Shown: piece after piece, positions 41,196-51,972 of the stretch | How the letters are laid out: the number at the start of each line of letters is the position of its first letter | Position numbering within the stretch: the first letter of the stretch is position 1 | Assembly: GCA_949825065.1 (NCBI GenBank) | Contig: OX463849.1 | Span: forward strand, 35,235,199-35,299,198 | Length of the DNA stretch: 64,000 bases | Source: Odontocerum albicorne | Lineage: Eukaryota > Arthropoda > Insecta > Trichoptera > Odontoceridae | Direction of reading: 5' to 3' | Made by a program: the position numbers and the translations under genes | Notes under the pieces: model-generated | What the model was told of the DNA's origin: nothing | Database searches by the model: none | What the model saw: the letters and a program-made list of their open reading frames with translations, nothing else

Positions 41196-42610
41196 TACAA
41201 AACTAAAAAAAATTAAACAAGAGATAAATCTTAAAGAAAATAGAGAATAGGATGGGAGTTCACGAAGAATATTTTGAGATATTAGATTGAAGATATATCG
41301 ATAAGGATGTACGAGTATTATAGCACAAGGGTCCAACCATCCCGATTTCCAAATCGATCGTGGCATGCATAAGTCGATCTAGGCCTTTTCTTCCATCGCG
41401 TATACTAAAATATATAATCTAAGTCGATTCTAATAAGAATTACGACGAACTGAAAAAGTGAAATTAGTTGTGTTTTAAACAAATGTTTCACAAAAAATCT
41501 CTTGTTATGGCTCTACATATTTGACAGAATCCGCATTTTCCAACATGAATATTTAAAAATCAGAAATAACAAACATTTTCAACGAACAACACCTTGATTA
41601 GTGTTTAAGATTATTATTTTTTTATCGTATAAATCCAACTTTGAAAAATTTCCAAAGATCACCAGCATCTATTATGTTCCTAGTCTATTTCATTCAGAAT
41701 ATAATTAACTTGTTAATTTCATTCTGTATAATATTTTGTTCATAGTAAATATTAAATAATTACATGTGACTATAATTTTGTATTTTCATTTACACTGGTA
41801 GATATGAAATATGTGTCGACGTCGACCTTAAAAAAAATTGCTCAAATATACAAAAAGGTTGGGTAACCCTGATGTAGAACATCTGATTGATGCAGAAAGA
41901 TTGTTTCAAAGTCTAGCCGAGTGAACCACAAAAGTTGATATGTATAATGACGTGTTATGCGTTGCTATACATAGGATTCTGCTATCACCATTTCAGAGGA
42001 ATAGTATATTTCATACAGATAACATACTGAGGACAGCTTTGATAGTTCGAACACTCTAAAGAGGTTTAACAGAACGTGTAGATTTCTTCGCTGTCTTATT
42101 TTAAGCCATTTGAGTCGGACGTAATATTAAGATAAATGATCATAATTCTTTAGACCAAAAACGAAATTATCAATAACATGTGGAGTCTCTCCAGATTATC
42201 CAAAGACTCCTTACTTGATAAAGAGGCATGGAAGCGAATGGGAAATAATTTTACAATTTAATGAAGAAAAATTTGCAGTTTGTATCGTCAATAATTTGTC
42301 TCTTAATAATCCAAGAAGATGGATGACTATAGATATTTCTATGTCCGAACAGTAAAATGTGAAGTATTAAAAAACGACACTTGCAGAATGTCGGCGTGAT
42401 TATAGCAACAAAGAAAGAATCTGTTGCAAGAATGTATGGAAGGTATATTTAATATCATTTAATTGCATCGTTGAAGAGGTAATTGCATTCGTCCATTCAG
42501 GGAATACCAGGATCATGTTAAGGTTATTGCAATGAACGAGTTTTTCTCGAGTGTCATAAGGAAACGGGTGTCAATTCAAATTTAAGATATTCTTATTTGT
42601 CTTGACCAAT
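41196..42610. other. No assigned gene; one protein-like patch
   Basis: A TACGAGTA octamer is at 41310-41317. On the plus strand about 42165-42350 reads CGVSPDYPKTPYLIKRHGSE, then WEIILQFNEEKFAVCIVNNL and SLNNPRRWMTIDISMSEQ before a stop. It reads like protein but I do not recognise it and its flanks are not open. Confidence 0.3.
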
Positions 42611-42616
42611 TTAAAC

Positions 42617-42700
42617 AGCTTTACGATTCACTATTAACAAGAAATACATTAATAACGATTAGCTTTAAGATTAACTATCAACAAGAAATACATTAATAAA
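42617..42700. repeat. 44-bp direct duplication
   Basis: AGCTTTACGATTCACTATTA and AGCTTTAAGATTAACTATCA, each followed by ACAAGAAATACATTAATAA, start at 42617 and 42661. Confidence 0.85.
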
Positions 42701-42764
42701 ATATCTTAATACATGTTCTTATCTGAATTTGAAAAAAAAAACATTGTAAATCGTCATTAATCCT

Positions 42765-42820
42765 TGCGACACGTATTTCTACACTCTATCTCGAGGCACT
42801 CTTCAGGTGGAATCATACGC
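42765..42820 (-). ncRNA. Second hammerhead-like sequence, weak
   Basis: Minus strand: GATTCCAC, CTGAAGA, GTGCCTCGAGATAGAGTGTA, GAAAT, ACGTGTC, GCAAGGATT. CUGAAGA, GAAA and a GUC cleavage triplet occur in hammerhead order, and ATTCC could pair with GGATT. Stem II is poor. It is next to the pLTR-like copy below. Confidence 0.3.
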
Positions 42821-42834
42821 GTCAAACAAGACCT

Positions 42835-42990
42835 TTTTTTTGCTCCCCTGATGATTAGGTGAAAGCCTTGAAACCGGTAAGGCTATGCCGTTACAAAAAG
42901 TGGAATAAACAGTGTTTGATAAAACAAATTACAATGTCTTGAAACCTCCACAATGTTAATGCCCTAAGTATAAATAATATACAAAGTAAT
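42835..42990 (+). mobile_element. Penelope terminal repeat (pLTR-like) copy
   Basis: GCTCCCCTGATGATTAGGTG, CTTGAAACCGGTAAGGC, GTGGAATAAACAGTGTTTGA and AATTACAATGTCTTG match the arms at 24207 and 24593. It continues through CACAATGTTAATGCCCTAAG, as in the left flank at 24165-24206. The hammerhead-like core (CTGATGA, AGG/CCT, GAAAC, CGGTA, AGGC) spans 42843-42885. Confidence 0.75.
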
Positions 42991-43050
42991 TAATTGTTAA
43001 ATATTATAACTATAAATAATATACAAAGTAATTTATTGTTAAATATAATA
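42968..43050. repeat. 42-bp direct duplication
   Basis: TATAAATAATATACAAAGTA followed by ATTNATTGTTAAATAT starts at 42969 and 43011. Confidence 0.8.
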
Positions 43051-43194
43051 ATACGAAATTTCACTAAGTTAAAACCAAAATCTTTTATAAAATTTTAAGT
43101 GTACGAGTATATTTCATCAAATTTTCTTTTGTTTGAATTCGAATAATGATATGGCGTGAATTTTTTTTGTGGTGAAATCTTTAGTTTTCCCCAT

Positions 43195-43600
43195 AGCACT
43201 GTATGGAGTGGGAACATGAACTATGAAAAAGTTGGATACAACTATGATAGATACCTGTTTTATTGGAGGCGGATGCTCCGTATTCCTATGATCACAAGTC
43301 GCACCAACATGTATACTCGTATCAACCAAGTATGAGAGATAACATGCAGGAATAGAATAGTTACGAGTACATATTTTGGACGTGTTGCCAAAAAGAGTAA
43401 CGAAAGTCATGAGAAGCTGGTGGTTATGAGGATAGTTGAGGGGAAACGAACAAGAGGAAAGTGTCCTGTAAAATGGATAAATCAAATACAGAGTCTTCTT
43501 TAAATGATGTACTAACCAGATTATCAGAACCGGGAAGAATAATGACAGGTGATGCACCAAGTTCCAGATAGTGGAGGACCGCCACGCCCAATATTAAGCA
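43195..43600 (+). pseudogene. LINE ORF2 C-terminal relic with two octamer insertions
   Basis: In broken frames: LYGVGT, then RMLRIPMITSRTNM, NQV, then TYFGRVAKKSNESHEKLVVM, then RTRGKCPVKWINQIQSL. This is the YG-ETW ... FGHV-(K/R) ... RGR-P-RW-DQI order of LINE tails. TACTCGTA (43314-43321) and TACGAGTA (43362-43369) sit inside the coding line. Taking either back to TA keeps the frame, because six bases are involved, and brings TYFGRV together. Confidence 0.65.
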
Positions 43601-43834
43601 TGCGATGAATATTTTTCTTCATATCAAACTACGTTTAGTAACATACTTTGTCAGCTTCAATGATTAAGTGTCAAGCATGTTTAGTACTATATGTCGTATC
43701 ATGCAGCGGATTCAATTTTCCCTAGACCTGAACTGGTTTAATTTTCAGAATGTTTTACATATGTTAAATGACACAACTCTCGTAACAACCTGCGAAAATA
43801 TTATTACGAAGTGACGCAATATTTTTTTTCGTGC
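43601..43834. other. No gene recognised
   Basis: Nothing supported here. Confidence 0.3.
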
Positions 43835-43930
43835 AAAAAGTGTTTCCGATCCCTGTAGTGGAGTAAATAAAACGCATGTCTTCTGCCCGGAGGCTTAGAG
43901 TTCAATTCTCATTATTATCCAAAAACAAAA
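43835..43930 (+). repeat. Degenerate tRNA-like SINE head
   Basis: AACGCATGTCTTCTGCCCGG, AGGCTTAGAGTTCAATTC keeps the SINE-B head layout (CTTGTCT-C--CCGGAGG, then GGTTCGATTC) with several changes. The body is not recognisable. Confidence 0.4.
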
Positions 43931-44049
43931 AATAGAAAGGGGGTCCCAGTCTTCTTAAGAGTTAACCAACAAGTTTATTATAACCTTACCCCATGTAGTC
44001 GCAAGGTAAGAAAATTACGACCTATATATTGTATAGAATTACCATTTTG

Positions 44050-44215
44050 TTATGCACAATACAATCTGTTAGGATTGATGAACGAGAAAGATGGTAAAGA
44101 GGCAATAATTAAAAACCAGACTGCAACCATATTTAAAATATGTTGGATTTCAACAAGAATTAAACCCACAACTCTCGGTTGGAGACAAGCAACTTACGAA
44201 CTAAGCCACAGAACA
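44050..44215 (-). mobile_element. SINE-B copy, minus orientation, diverged
   Basis: GGTAAAGAGGCAATAATTA, AAACCAGACTGCAACCA, then GAATTAAACCCACAACTCTC and GGTTGGAGACAAGCAACTTA. The head B box is mutated. The plus-strand frame 44075-44341 merely runs through it. Confidence 0.65.
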
Positions 44216-44319
44216 ATATTTTCTCCTAGTCTGTCTCTTCAATATATTGACTTCAGTACGGATATGGTAGAGGGCACCATACTAGTGAATGAATACGTAC
44301 ATGACATCACGCCGTGTCC

Positions 44320-44800
44320 TTTGCAGGGTAGGCTCAGATAACAGATATCCAAACTTTCGCCTCCTTCACATCCGTACATCTGGTTATGCACAATATTCTA
44401 TTCTTTATACTTCTAACTTTACCTTCTTTGAAAATCTGGTTCATTTGATCCAGTCATGTTTTCTTCGGTCTAACTCTTCTACACTAACTTTGCACCACTG
44501 ACATGTATACTCGCTTATTCATTCATTCTCTCCACATGTCTAAACCTTCTGGAAGCCTATTTATTCGAATCTTACTTAAAACATTCATTTTATCCATGCA
44601 TTTATTTCTGATGTCTTCATTCCGCCTTCTCTATGTATGAAACATTCGAGACTCGAAAAAATTCTAAGTGTACGCATTTCGACAACACTAATCTTACTTG
44701 TATCTTTTTTCTGCTAAGTTCAAGTTTCACTTACCTATCCATACTTCAAGGTATGCATCAACACAATATTATTCCACCCTTCATTTTATTTGCTTCATTC
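44320..44800 (-). pseudogene. LINE-H C-terminal relic (minus strand)
   Basis: CGTGTCCTTTGCAGGGTAGG, CTGGTTCATTTGATCCAGTC and TTCTTCGGTCTAACTC correspond to the complement of the LINE-H tail. Near 44520-44570 CATTCATTCTCTCCACATGT continues the pattern seen at 14310. Strongly diverged. Confidence 0.5.
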
Positions 44801-45340
44801 GTGTAAAAACCTGTCGACTAAAACCGACTCTGGTAATCAGGATAAGAAATTTATCCCTATTATAAAATTATTACAAAACATTCAGTCCAGGACGCACAAG
44901 GCACAGTGGCGCCGTCTCTGAAACTAAGCCGGAAGATGTCAATAGGGTATTTGCAGCTTATGTGTAAAAACATTTTAATATAAAGCGAATGTAACACGAT
45001 ATGAACTAGTGTGGTACTGCAATAATAATAGAGTTAATAATTTCTGAAGGGATCTACACTCAACCTTAGAACGCTTTATAGGTATATTTACTACACCGCG
45101 AGTCATTTTACATCTCCCGTGATGTCACCACCGGAGAATAAGTCTATTTGTTCAGTTCCTTTTTCGTCCCTACGCGATGTCACGTGCATAAAAAAATAAA
45201 GAAGATTTATATTTTTTAGTGTACATCGTGCTGGGTGATAACTTATGTTGTCCCCTATAACAGTGTGGGTGAGTATGACCTTATATCGAAGTCAAAATTA
45301 AAAAAAAAATGATTGAATAAATCAAAACACGCCTTGATTG
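44801..45340. other. No gene recognised
   Basis: Mixed composition with no frame or repeat match. Confidence 0.3.
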
Positions 45341-45344
45341 ACTG

Positions 45345-45610
45345 GACATAGTTTAAAGAGCAGACTCTCCTCAAGGGAGCTCTGACTCGGAATTTGAACC
45401 CTCTTTAATTTACAGATTAAAAAAATTACAAAATAAAATGAAAGTTGAATTTAAGGATAGGAAAGTGGTGGCTGCACACATAATATGAAGTTCTTCCTCC
45501 CATCTGCACATATTTAGAAAAAACACATTTGGTAAGAAAATCGCAGAAAAGTTAGCAAAAGATGACGGGCTACAAAGAAACCTTTGTATATCTCTCGATA
45601 TGTGATAGTA
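45345..45610 (-). repeat. Repeat D, copy 2
   Basis: GCAGACTCTCCTCAAGGGAG, ACACATTTGGTAAGAAAATC and GATATGTGATAGTA match 29480-29760 in order and spacing. Confidence 0.7.
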
Positions 45611-45840
45611 TTTTCTTCTTCTTCTTCGTGTGCTTTGTACTGAAGGTTGTAGTCTCCTATGTTTCGAGCTCGGTGCAATACTTGTTTTCATCCCTGCTGA
45701 TCCTGGGCCATGTTGAATGCAGCGCTTAAATGGGATGCTGTGAACTTCTTTATTTGATATGTTCATCTCGTAGCATACCTTCCTCTTGGTTGCCTACCCT
45801 CAACTGTCCCCGTAATCACCAGCTTCTCTAGACTTTAATT
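45611..45840 (-). pseudogene. LINE-S ORF2 end, copy 1, with (GAA)n tail
   Basis: The complement reads AAFNMAQDQQG, KQVLHRARNIGDYNLQYKAH and then (GAA)n-encoded glutamates. A-N-AQDR--WR near the end of ORF2 followed by a GAA microsatellite is a known LINE layout. It shares the block CCTGGGCCATG-TGAATGC with 57290-57620. Confidence 0.6.
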
Positions 45841-46014
45841 TTTTTTTCTATCTATGTGATAGTAACATATTCTGCTTTAAGTGAATAATTTATATAATCA
45901 TACTTTTTTGTTCATATAATCATAAAATTGATTCTGATTTTATGTATCATATAAAATGATTCTGATATAAAAATGATTGAAACCTACGCGAGAAAGAAAC
46001 ATTATTCAAATACA

Positions 46015-46300
46015 CACACATACATATCATCACGCCGTCTCCCTATCGGGGTAGCCAGAAAGGAAAGAGCGATACACTTTTCTATCACGACAAACATATT
46101 TCGCCTCTTGTATATCTATACACATCTCATACGGCTCCTACAACTCCTCTGACTTTTACATTTTCTTCTTTCAAAATATTGTATACTTGATCCAACCATA
46201 CTTATCGTGGTCTTCCTCTACTACACCTTCCACTCACATCTATTTACACTGTATATTTGTTTTGTTAGTCTTTCTTCATTTATTCGTTATTTAAAAGTAA
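46015..46300 (-). pseudogene. LINE-H C-terminal relic (minus strand)
   Basis: ATCACGCCGTCTCCCTATCG, GGGTAGCCAGAAAGGAAAGA, CATCTCATACGGCTCCTACA and GGTCTTCCTCTACTACACCT. This copy matches 14095-14425 almost word for word in its second half and includes the LINE-H terminus at the left. Confidence 0.75.
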
Positions 46301-46834
46301 TATATAAGCTGTTCCCCAAAATTATCTAAGACAAAAGAGCTCTTTGTTAATTTGTACTGTAAAAGTTGTGTTTTCACATGTTTAGGTCATGTCATGAAGA
46401 TTTGTATCGGCATTATCACGGCTCAGCGAAGATGCTATCGGATACCCCGATTCCAATGATGCGTGTGCCACGCAACATACCCAGCACAGCACACATCTGG
46501 GGAAGAACAATGGCATCGCTGGTGGAGACTTCATTCATACTCAATTATTCCACTCAATTCTTTTATTATCCTTTACATTTCTTACTAAATAATGCTGAAT
46601 CAATGTAAAAATCTATATTTATTCATTATTTGATCATTCAAGAGTGTCCTATGCACTTTCTGTCTAATTGATTGCACAATAGATTCTCGACTTATCCAGA
46701 GTCGCATTAACTGTATTACTTGAAACGTAAAATTAAGTTTTTATTCCACTACGTAATACATCTTCTTTATGGCGTGTAGACTTGTGCACTAATCCAAGTA
46801 ACGACAAAACGAATAGAAGATTTTGAAATGTAAA
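46301..46834. other. No gene recognised
   Basis: The stretch 46366-46608 is open on the plus strand and less A+T-rich (CACGGCTCAGCGAAGATGC), but nothing in it is recognisable. Confidence 0.3.
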
Positions 46835-47130
46835 ATTTTTGGTGCTACAGAAAAATTATAAGGATTTCCTGGATTCCCAACGTGGGCAACGAAGAGGTTC
46901 TCAGATGCATGAAAACGACTAACATGTACTCACTAGCATTCAGAAGATAAGGTTGGAATACTTTGGGCATTTCATGAGAAGAAAAGAATATAAAATCATT
47001 CAAGTCATATTGTAGGAGAAGATAAGACAGATGGAATTTCTGGCTGAGGAAGCTAAGAGAGTGGTTCGACTGTGATACGGAAACATTGTTCAGAGCAACT
47101 GAAGACAAAAATTAAAGTAGTGATGATGAT
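46835..47130 (+). pseudogene. LINE ORF2 C-terminal relic
   Basis: Broken plus-strand frames give YRRI..RISWIPNVGNEEVLR, then QKIRLEYFGHFMRRKEYKII, then the IANL residues at the end. This is the WCYRR-LRISW ... EEVL-R ... I--(R/K)-LEYFGH-MR ... MIANLR sequence at the C-terminus of insect RTE-like LINEs. Stops interrupt it in several places. The end TGATGATGATTGCC probably includes the 3' terminus. Confidence 0.75.
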
Positions 47131-47714
47131 TGCCAACCTTTAATATGGAGAGGAACGTTAAGAAGAAGACATAATACGTACAAGAAAAGTAAACTGGCGA
47201 AATTATGAATACGTCATCAATTTTCGACCAACAACGTATCAAAAAATTATCATTCAGTTGCGCTTAGATTCAGTGTTGACGTTTGATTCATTCAGTGTTG
47301 ACAGGGCAAACGGTAGGGCGCAGAATACCAAATTATAATTAAAATTACGCGTGCATAGCATTTGATTTATATTTTTTATTGACTTTTTTAATTGTTTATG
47401 CTCTATTTTCTATCCTCTTATATCTATTTTATATCCTTTTATATCTATTTTATATCCACAATTTGGTATTTTCGTGTCACATAGCTTTATGCTCTACTTT
47501 TAAATGTACCTTTTTTCTCTATAATATTTTTTAGTGTTTTCAAATCGTTATGTCAATTTACTATCAGGTTGTGTTTTTGTATCTAATAACAAGTAAACTA
47601 TGCTGTTTTAATAATTTGTTTTCGATTTTTTGTGGCGAGGATTATTCGGAGTTTTTCACTCGAATAATTTTTTTCCTACCACCACGGATAATCGAGATTC
47701 TACTGTATTATAGT
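47131..47714. other. No gene recognised
   Basis: TTCAGTGTTGACGTTTGA and TTCAGTGTTGACAGGGC (47270, 47293) are a short direct repeat, and TATCCTTTTATATCTATTTT recurs near 47415-47460. Otherwise A+T-rich. Confidence 0.35.
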
Positions 47715-47850
47715 TTCGTTCTTGTCGGTCGGCGGCTATGATCTGATAGTAGGCATTCACGCTAAGCAAGCGGGCGTCCCAGATTCAATTTCTAGTGGAT
47801 TAATTTCCGGACTGGTTTTACATCTGAATTAATTTTTTTCTTTAGCTTAT
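47715..47850 (+). mobile_element. SINE-C copy (second tRNA-derived family), 5' half
   Basis: CATTCACGCTAAGCAAGCGG, GCGTCCCAGATTCAATTTC then GACTGGTTTTAC match the head of 63215-63475. GATTCAATTTC is a degenerate B box. The head differs from SINE-B in the anticodon-arm region. Confidence 0.7.
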
Positions 47851-48540
47851 ATGCCGCTTATCATAAATTATAATAGCGCTTCTAAGCAACGCAAAAATAA
47901 GGTTTTACCCATAAAAACCATTGCATATGAAACCCGCAGATTATCAAGAACATTCGATTTGATTTATAAAAACTGTGTGTTTACTGAAGTGCTACAGCTT
48001 ACACACAGTAATCGGGCGGATAATCATACTCGATCACGAGGAATTGTGTATGTACTAAAAGTGAGCTGAGCGCAAAGACAATATCAAAGCGAAATAATTT
48101 GCCATTACAGCTCCGTAATCTGTGAAAAAATGCAATCTCCAAAAATTCAAGGATAATTAATATAATGTGGAAGGATTTAAAAATCACATCCAATCCAGCC
48201 TTACTATCATTCTAAAAAAATATGTTACTTTAAATCAGAATTCGTATTAAATTATTTGGATATCGGGCAACTTTGGCTAAGAACTACCACTCACCGTATT
48301 CCTCTAAATTACACCACGGAAACGTTTTTGAAGGCTTAATCATTAAAGAATTTCATTTTAATGCAGTTTCAATAAAAAAGTCTGCCAATTTTAATTAGTA
48401 AAGCATCAAATTCTCTAGTTTATAAATTCATTCCATTTAATAGCCAATATTTATCTTCTTATTGTATCAATTAAAAAAAAATCAAATAAATATTGTTTTG
48501 ATCAACGCCATTGATTTTTGCAGAAAAAAATTTTGCGTGG
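47851..48540. other. No gene recognised
   Basis: No legible motif on either strand. Confidence 0.35.
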
Positions 48541-48548
48541 TAAACTAA

Positions 48549-48716
48549 AGTAGCGATTACACTTTGTTTAGGCCTTTTCAAGGGCCAAGCAGCTAGCGGG
48601 TTAGTTAGGTACCGGCTAATTCGGGAATTACACGGTCTGTGAACCGGAACGCATTGCTTGCATGCGCGTGAATTAAGCCCGGAACGCACAGCAATTCTCA
48701 GTGTGAACCGAGCCTT
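48549..48716. mobile_element. Possible MITE with CGGTTCACACTGA-like ends
   Basis: The left end TAGCGATTACACTTTG and the complement of the right end, GGCTCGGTTCACACTGAG, are loosely inverted. The interior is G+C-richer than the flanks (AGCAGCTAGCGGG, GGTACCGGC). Candidate flanking trinucleotides are not decisive. Tentative. Confidence 0.3.
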
Positions 48717-48995
48717 AGCAATTTGGAAATGGAATACCTTAGACTAGTTCGAATTTAGAGACGTGCAATGTTTCCAGGTGGGTCGCAATTGCAATTTAAA
48801 AAATATTTTTTGATTTTATTACAAAAATTTCAGTTTAAAAATCTCACTAGTTTACATATTAACAAAACAGATTCGATAATGAATTAAATTATTCGTAATT
48901 CGAATAAATTAAAACGCATTTCGTTGAATTGTGCATCGTATATTTTAAGAATTGATATTTTTTGTATAAATATACACACATACATACTTACCCTT
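48717..48995. other. No gene recognised
   Basis: A+T-rich spacer. Confidence 0.3.
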
Positions 48996-48999
48996 TTAC

Positions 49000-49110
49000 C
49001 ATTTCCCTGTAAGCAGAGAAGACATAGTACCAAATTTTCCCATATGCGTATAATTTCTTTGCCTCCTCCGCAGTCATTCATATTCTCAAACAGTTCCTTT
49101 TGTTTATTTT
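49000..49110 (-). repeat. LINE-H 3' tail fragment
   Basis: CCATTTCCCTGTAAGCAGAG and AAGACATAGTACCAAATTTT are the complement of the LINE-H terminus, much like the scrap at 32285. Confidence 0.5.
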
Positions 49111-49133
49111 ACTCCTTACTATATTATACTTTC

Positions 49134-49208
49134 GTTGTTTATAGTACAACCTGACGGCCTTATTGTCACGTTGCAATTTCTTCCAACCAACTAGAAATAT
49201 GTTAACAC
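49134..49208 (-). mobile_element. SINE-B tail fragment
   Basis: GTTGTTTATAGTACAACCTG, ACGGCCTTATTGTCACG and CTTCCAACCAACTAG. Head absent. Confidence 0.7.
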
Positions 49209-49795
49209 TTCCTATCCTGTTATGTGTAACTAGTAAACATTGCTTCTAAAAACTTTAATATCTCTATAAATATAATAAATACTGGGTTCAGATTTTAGAT
49301 ATTCTTCTGTAATATATTTACGCATTGAATGGAAAAAATAATATTAGTTATAATTAGCACTTATCGGCCACATCAGAGATATTTTGTGAAAATCGGGAAT
49401 AAATTCACCAATACAATCAAACGTGTGCCAGTGTGTGACGTAGGTATATTCATTCTAAAAAAACGCTATGGGTGAGGAAGCGACGCTATTCACATCTCAT
49501 TCTCACTCTACTTCGGTATATGAGAACGCAAGAAATAGAATCTCAGTTCGCTCGCTTCAGTAGCTCGCGGGCTTTCGTTTGAGGTTTTGTGAACGTCGAC
49601 CTATGTTTTTTTTCATGTTTTCAGCAATTAAATTTCAATTATTATGACTTTTAACTTCAAATTTTATTAATTTAAGCAATTGGCTATGAATATTCTTATT
49701 GTCCGATTTTAAAACGCTCATTTTTACATGTGTATTCATGTGTATTAAATATACAGCACCGAAACGCGCGGATTTTTTTAACACAGGAAGGGAAA
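49209..49795. other. No gene recognised
   Basis: 49440-49610 is a more G+C-rich patch (GAGGAAGCGACGC, TCGCTCGCTTCAGTAGCTCG) without a frame. It could be promoter-like or an old element. Confidence 0.3.
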
Positions 49796-49796
49796 G

Positions 49797-49927
49797 GTTA
49801 AAGACATCTTAAGCGAAAACTAGACTGGAATCCTTTTTAAAAACATCTGGATTCCAATAAGAATCAAAACCGTAACCTCTGAGTTGAGAGACAAGCGTTT
49901 TACCAACTAGGCCAAGGAGATCGTCCT
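49797..49927 (-). mobile_element. SINE-B copy, minus orientation, tail missing
   Basis: TTAAAGACATCTTAAGCGAA, AACTAGACTGGAATCC, then GAATCAAAACCGTAACCTCT, GAGACAAGCGTTTTACCAAC and TAGGCCAAGGAGATCGTC. Confidence 0.8.
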
Positions 49928-50204
49928 TACCTTCCTTTTTTCCAAATTTCATTAATTTGGTTCAATTATATTTTACACGGTCGTCCTCCACTACGACTCC
50001 CATTAATGTTTATTTCTCTTTTTCATCAACAGTACAATGGATCTTAAAAAAATATTTATAAAAAAATAGTTTGTGCTTCGTTTACAATATTGCAAGAATA
50101 TCTTAAAATAAAAAAGAAAAAACAATTTATATCAATTTGACAAAACTTAAGAAAGAGACACATTGACAAAACATTTAAAATAATAAAAGTAAAGGTAGGA
50201 AAAC

Positions 50205-50765
50205 CATTTAGACAGTCGATCGGAGCGTGGTTGTTATTGCGACAGGATTTTAAGTACTTGGGCTTTCAGGATGAATGACGAGTGGAAAGGATTTATGTGA
50301 GCTCGAGAGTGTGGGTCTCTTCTTGTTGTTTTAATTTTGGTTGTTTTTGTATTTGTGTTTTTCTTTTTTTCTTCTTTTTTTTGTTTTGGATTTGTTTTGA
50401 TTTTTATTCTTATGATTGTGTGCGGTATATTGTGGGATGAATATTTTTGGTCTTTCTGGAGTGATAATGTGTGAGGAGTTGAGTTTCGCAAGATGTTTCC
50501 AGTTGTAGTTGAGTGTCACTGTTTGTCAGGTTGATGAGAGCGTGCAACGGGGTTTTTTGTGTTATCAAAAATCGGAAAGAAGTATCGATTTATTTTTTCA
50601 TGCTAAATATCCTCAGTGAGATACAGGCAAAAGCCTAGTTTACTGGGGATACGACAAATGAAAGGCAACAAACTCAGATCCATTAAAATTATATGTCCAA
50701 ATCAAATTACCTGTTGTTTTTTCTCAAATTGTGTATATTTCTTGTCATGTGTAATAATAATAATA
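50205..50765 (+). repeat. Repeat A, copy 3 (longest view)
   Basis: It begins near TAGACAGTCGATCGGAGCGT, and copy 2 gives the matching left block. A T/G-only-like segment at 50315-50405 is strikingly strand-asymmetric. The right half, GAGTGTCACTGTTTGTCAGG, GCGTGCAACGGGGTTTT, CTCAGTGAGATACAGGCAAA and CCTAGTTTACTGGGGA, matches copy 4 at 63515 base for base over long runs. It ends in ATAATAATAATA. No intact protein; family not recognised. Confidence 0.8.
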
Positions 50766-50944
50766 CATGAGTAAGTAAATACACGAGTCAAAATTATTAC
50801 AGCCGTCCCTAGCCAGCTGCCTACACCTCACCATACCAATTTGACGTCAATGCGAAAAGAATAATACAGTACAAATTCAATATTTCATCAAATCTACAAT
50901 CAGCCTAATTTTATAGCTCGACAGACAGGAAAAATATATCTGCT

Positions 50945-51185
50945 ATATGGGCAAATTAATTCCCCTAAAGATGCATTATTTTTGTTGGAGAATTTCAGGT
51001 ACTTCATTTACAATAGAAAATAGCCCTTTACGAGTATGTTACAATCAATATATTAATGAAAAAGTTCAACGAAGAAGGAAAAAACATTTTGAACGCGGCA
51101 AAGATATGGTATTTAGTAAATCAAATCTGTCACGTCAAGGACAACCAAAAAACACATTATATAAAAAAGTCTCATCATCCTGACC
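50945..51185 (+). repeat. Repeat F, copy 2
   Basis: Plus-strand reading from 50947 is open for 78 codons and ends in FSKSNLSRQGQPKNTLYKKV. The block ATGGTATTTAGTAAATCAAA is shared with 30950-31135. It may be the end of an unrecognised element's ORF. A TACGAGTA octamer lies inside at 51029-51036. Confidence 0.55.
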
Positions 51186-51294
51186 ACAATCGCAGGCAGG
51201 ACCGTAGCGCCAATTCGTGATAAATAGTCCCTGACCATTTTCGACGAAATATGAGGGGGCGTCGGGCAGTTAAGCCTGCTATATAGTAGGGACA

Positions 51295-51400
51295 ATTTAT
51301 AAAGCGCCATTTAGAGAGCGAAATTCTCCTCAAGAATCTTATCCAGAATTTGAACTTAGAAGGAAAGATGAACTACAAAGAAACCTTTGTAGATCTTTTT
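51295..51400 (-). repeat. Repeat D, copy 3 (partial)
   Basis: AGCGCCATTTAGAGAGCGAA, ATTCTCCTCAAGAATC and AACTACAAAGAAACCTTTGT match the outer parts of copies 1 and 2, with the middle missing. Confidence 0.6.
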
Positions 51401-51439
51401 ATATAATTGTGTATTGTGTAGGGTTTACATAACTTTATA

Positions 51440-51505
51440 AATACTTGAAAAGATTGTTGCCTGGCAATAGGCCGCAAGACTTTTACAATAAAGTGTTAAA
51501 TAAAA
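51440..51505 (+). mobile_element. SINE-B tail fragment
   Basis: ACTTGAAAAGATTGTTGCCT, GGCAATAGGCCGCAAGAC and TTTTACAATAAAGTGTTAAA. Confidence 0.6.
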
Positions 51506-51970
51506 TAATAATATAGAATGGGCAATCCTTAAAGATTACCGTGGATTATCACATTCAATTAGTTATATGAACGAGATAAAAAAAATATAATTTTCTCAAA
51601 CGAAACTAACCAGGAAAAAAAACTTATCAAATTAAAAATAATAGCACAAAAAACTAAACGAAACTAAAATACAAGCAATAAGTGTCGGAAAAACAAGAAA
51701 CAAGTCTCCCACCGCAATTAGAGTTGTTTTGTCCTGGCAGATTGATGGACCGCGATGCCAGGAGATGTAATCTTCTTCGGAGCGCTGCAATAATTTGTTA
51801 AGTGTACAGTAAATCGTCACCAATGACGGCTGAAAAACTATAAGAAGATAAAATCTTTCCAAATGCCCTAAAACCTCTCTCAGGTTTCGTGACAAATCAT
51901 TTGCGATTGAAGAATTCCTTTTAAACGTGAAGTACATGTATGTGTCCAATCTTAAAAAATATATTTTTAT
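51506..51970. other. No gene recognised
   Basis: A long minus-strand frame starts here (51632-52060) but reads as A+T-rich noise that also runs through the duplication below. Confidence 0.35.
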
Positions 51971-51972
51971 AT

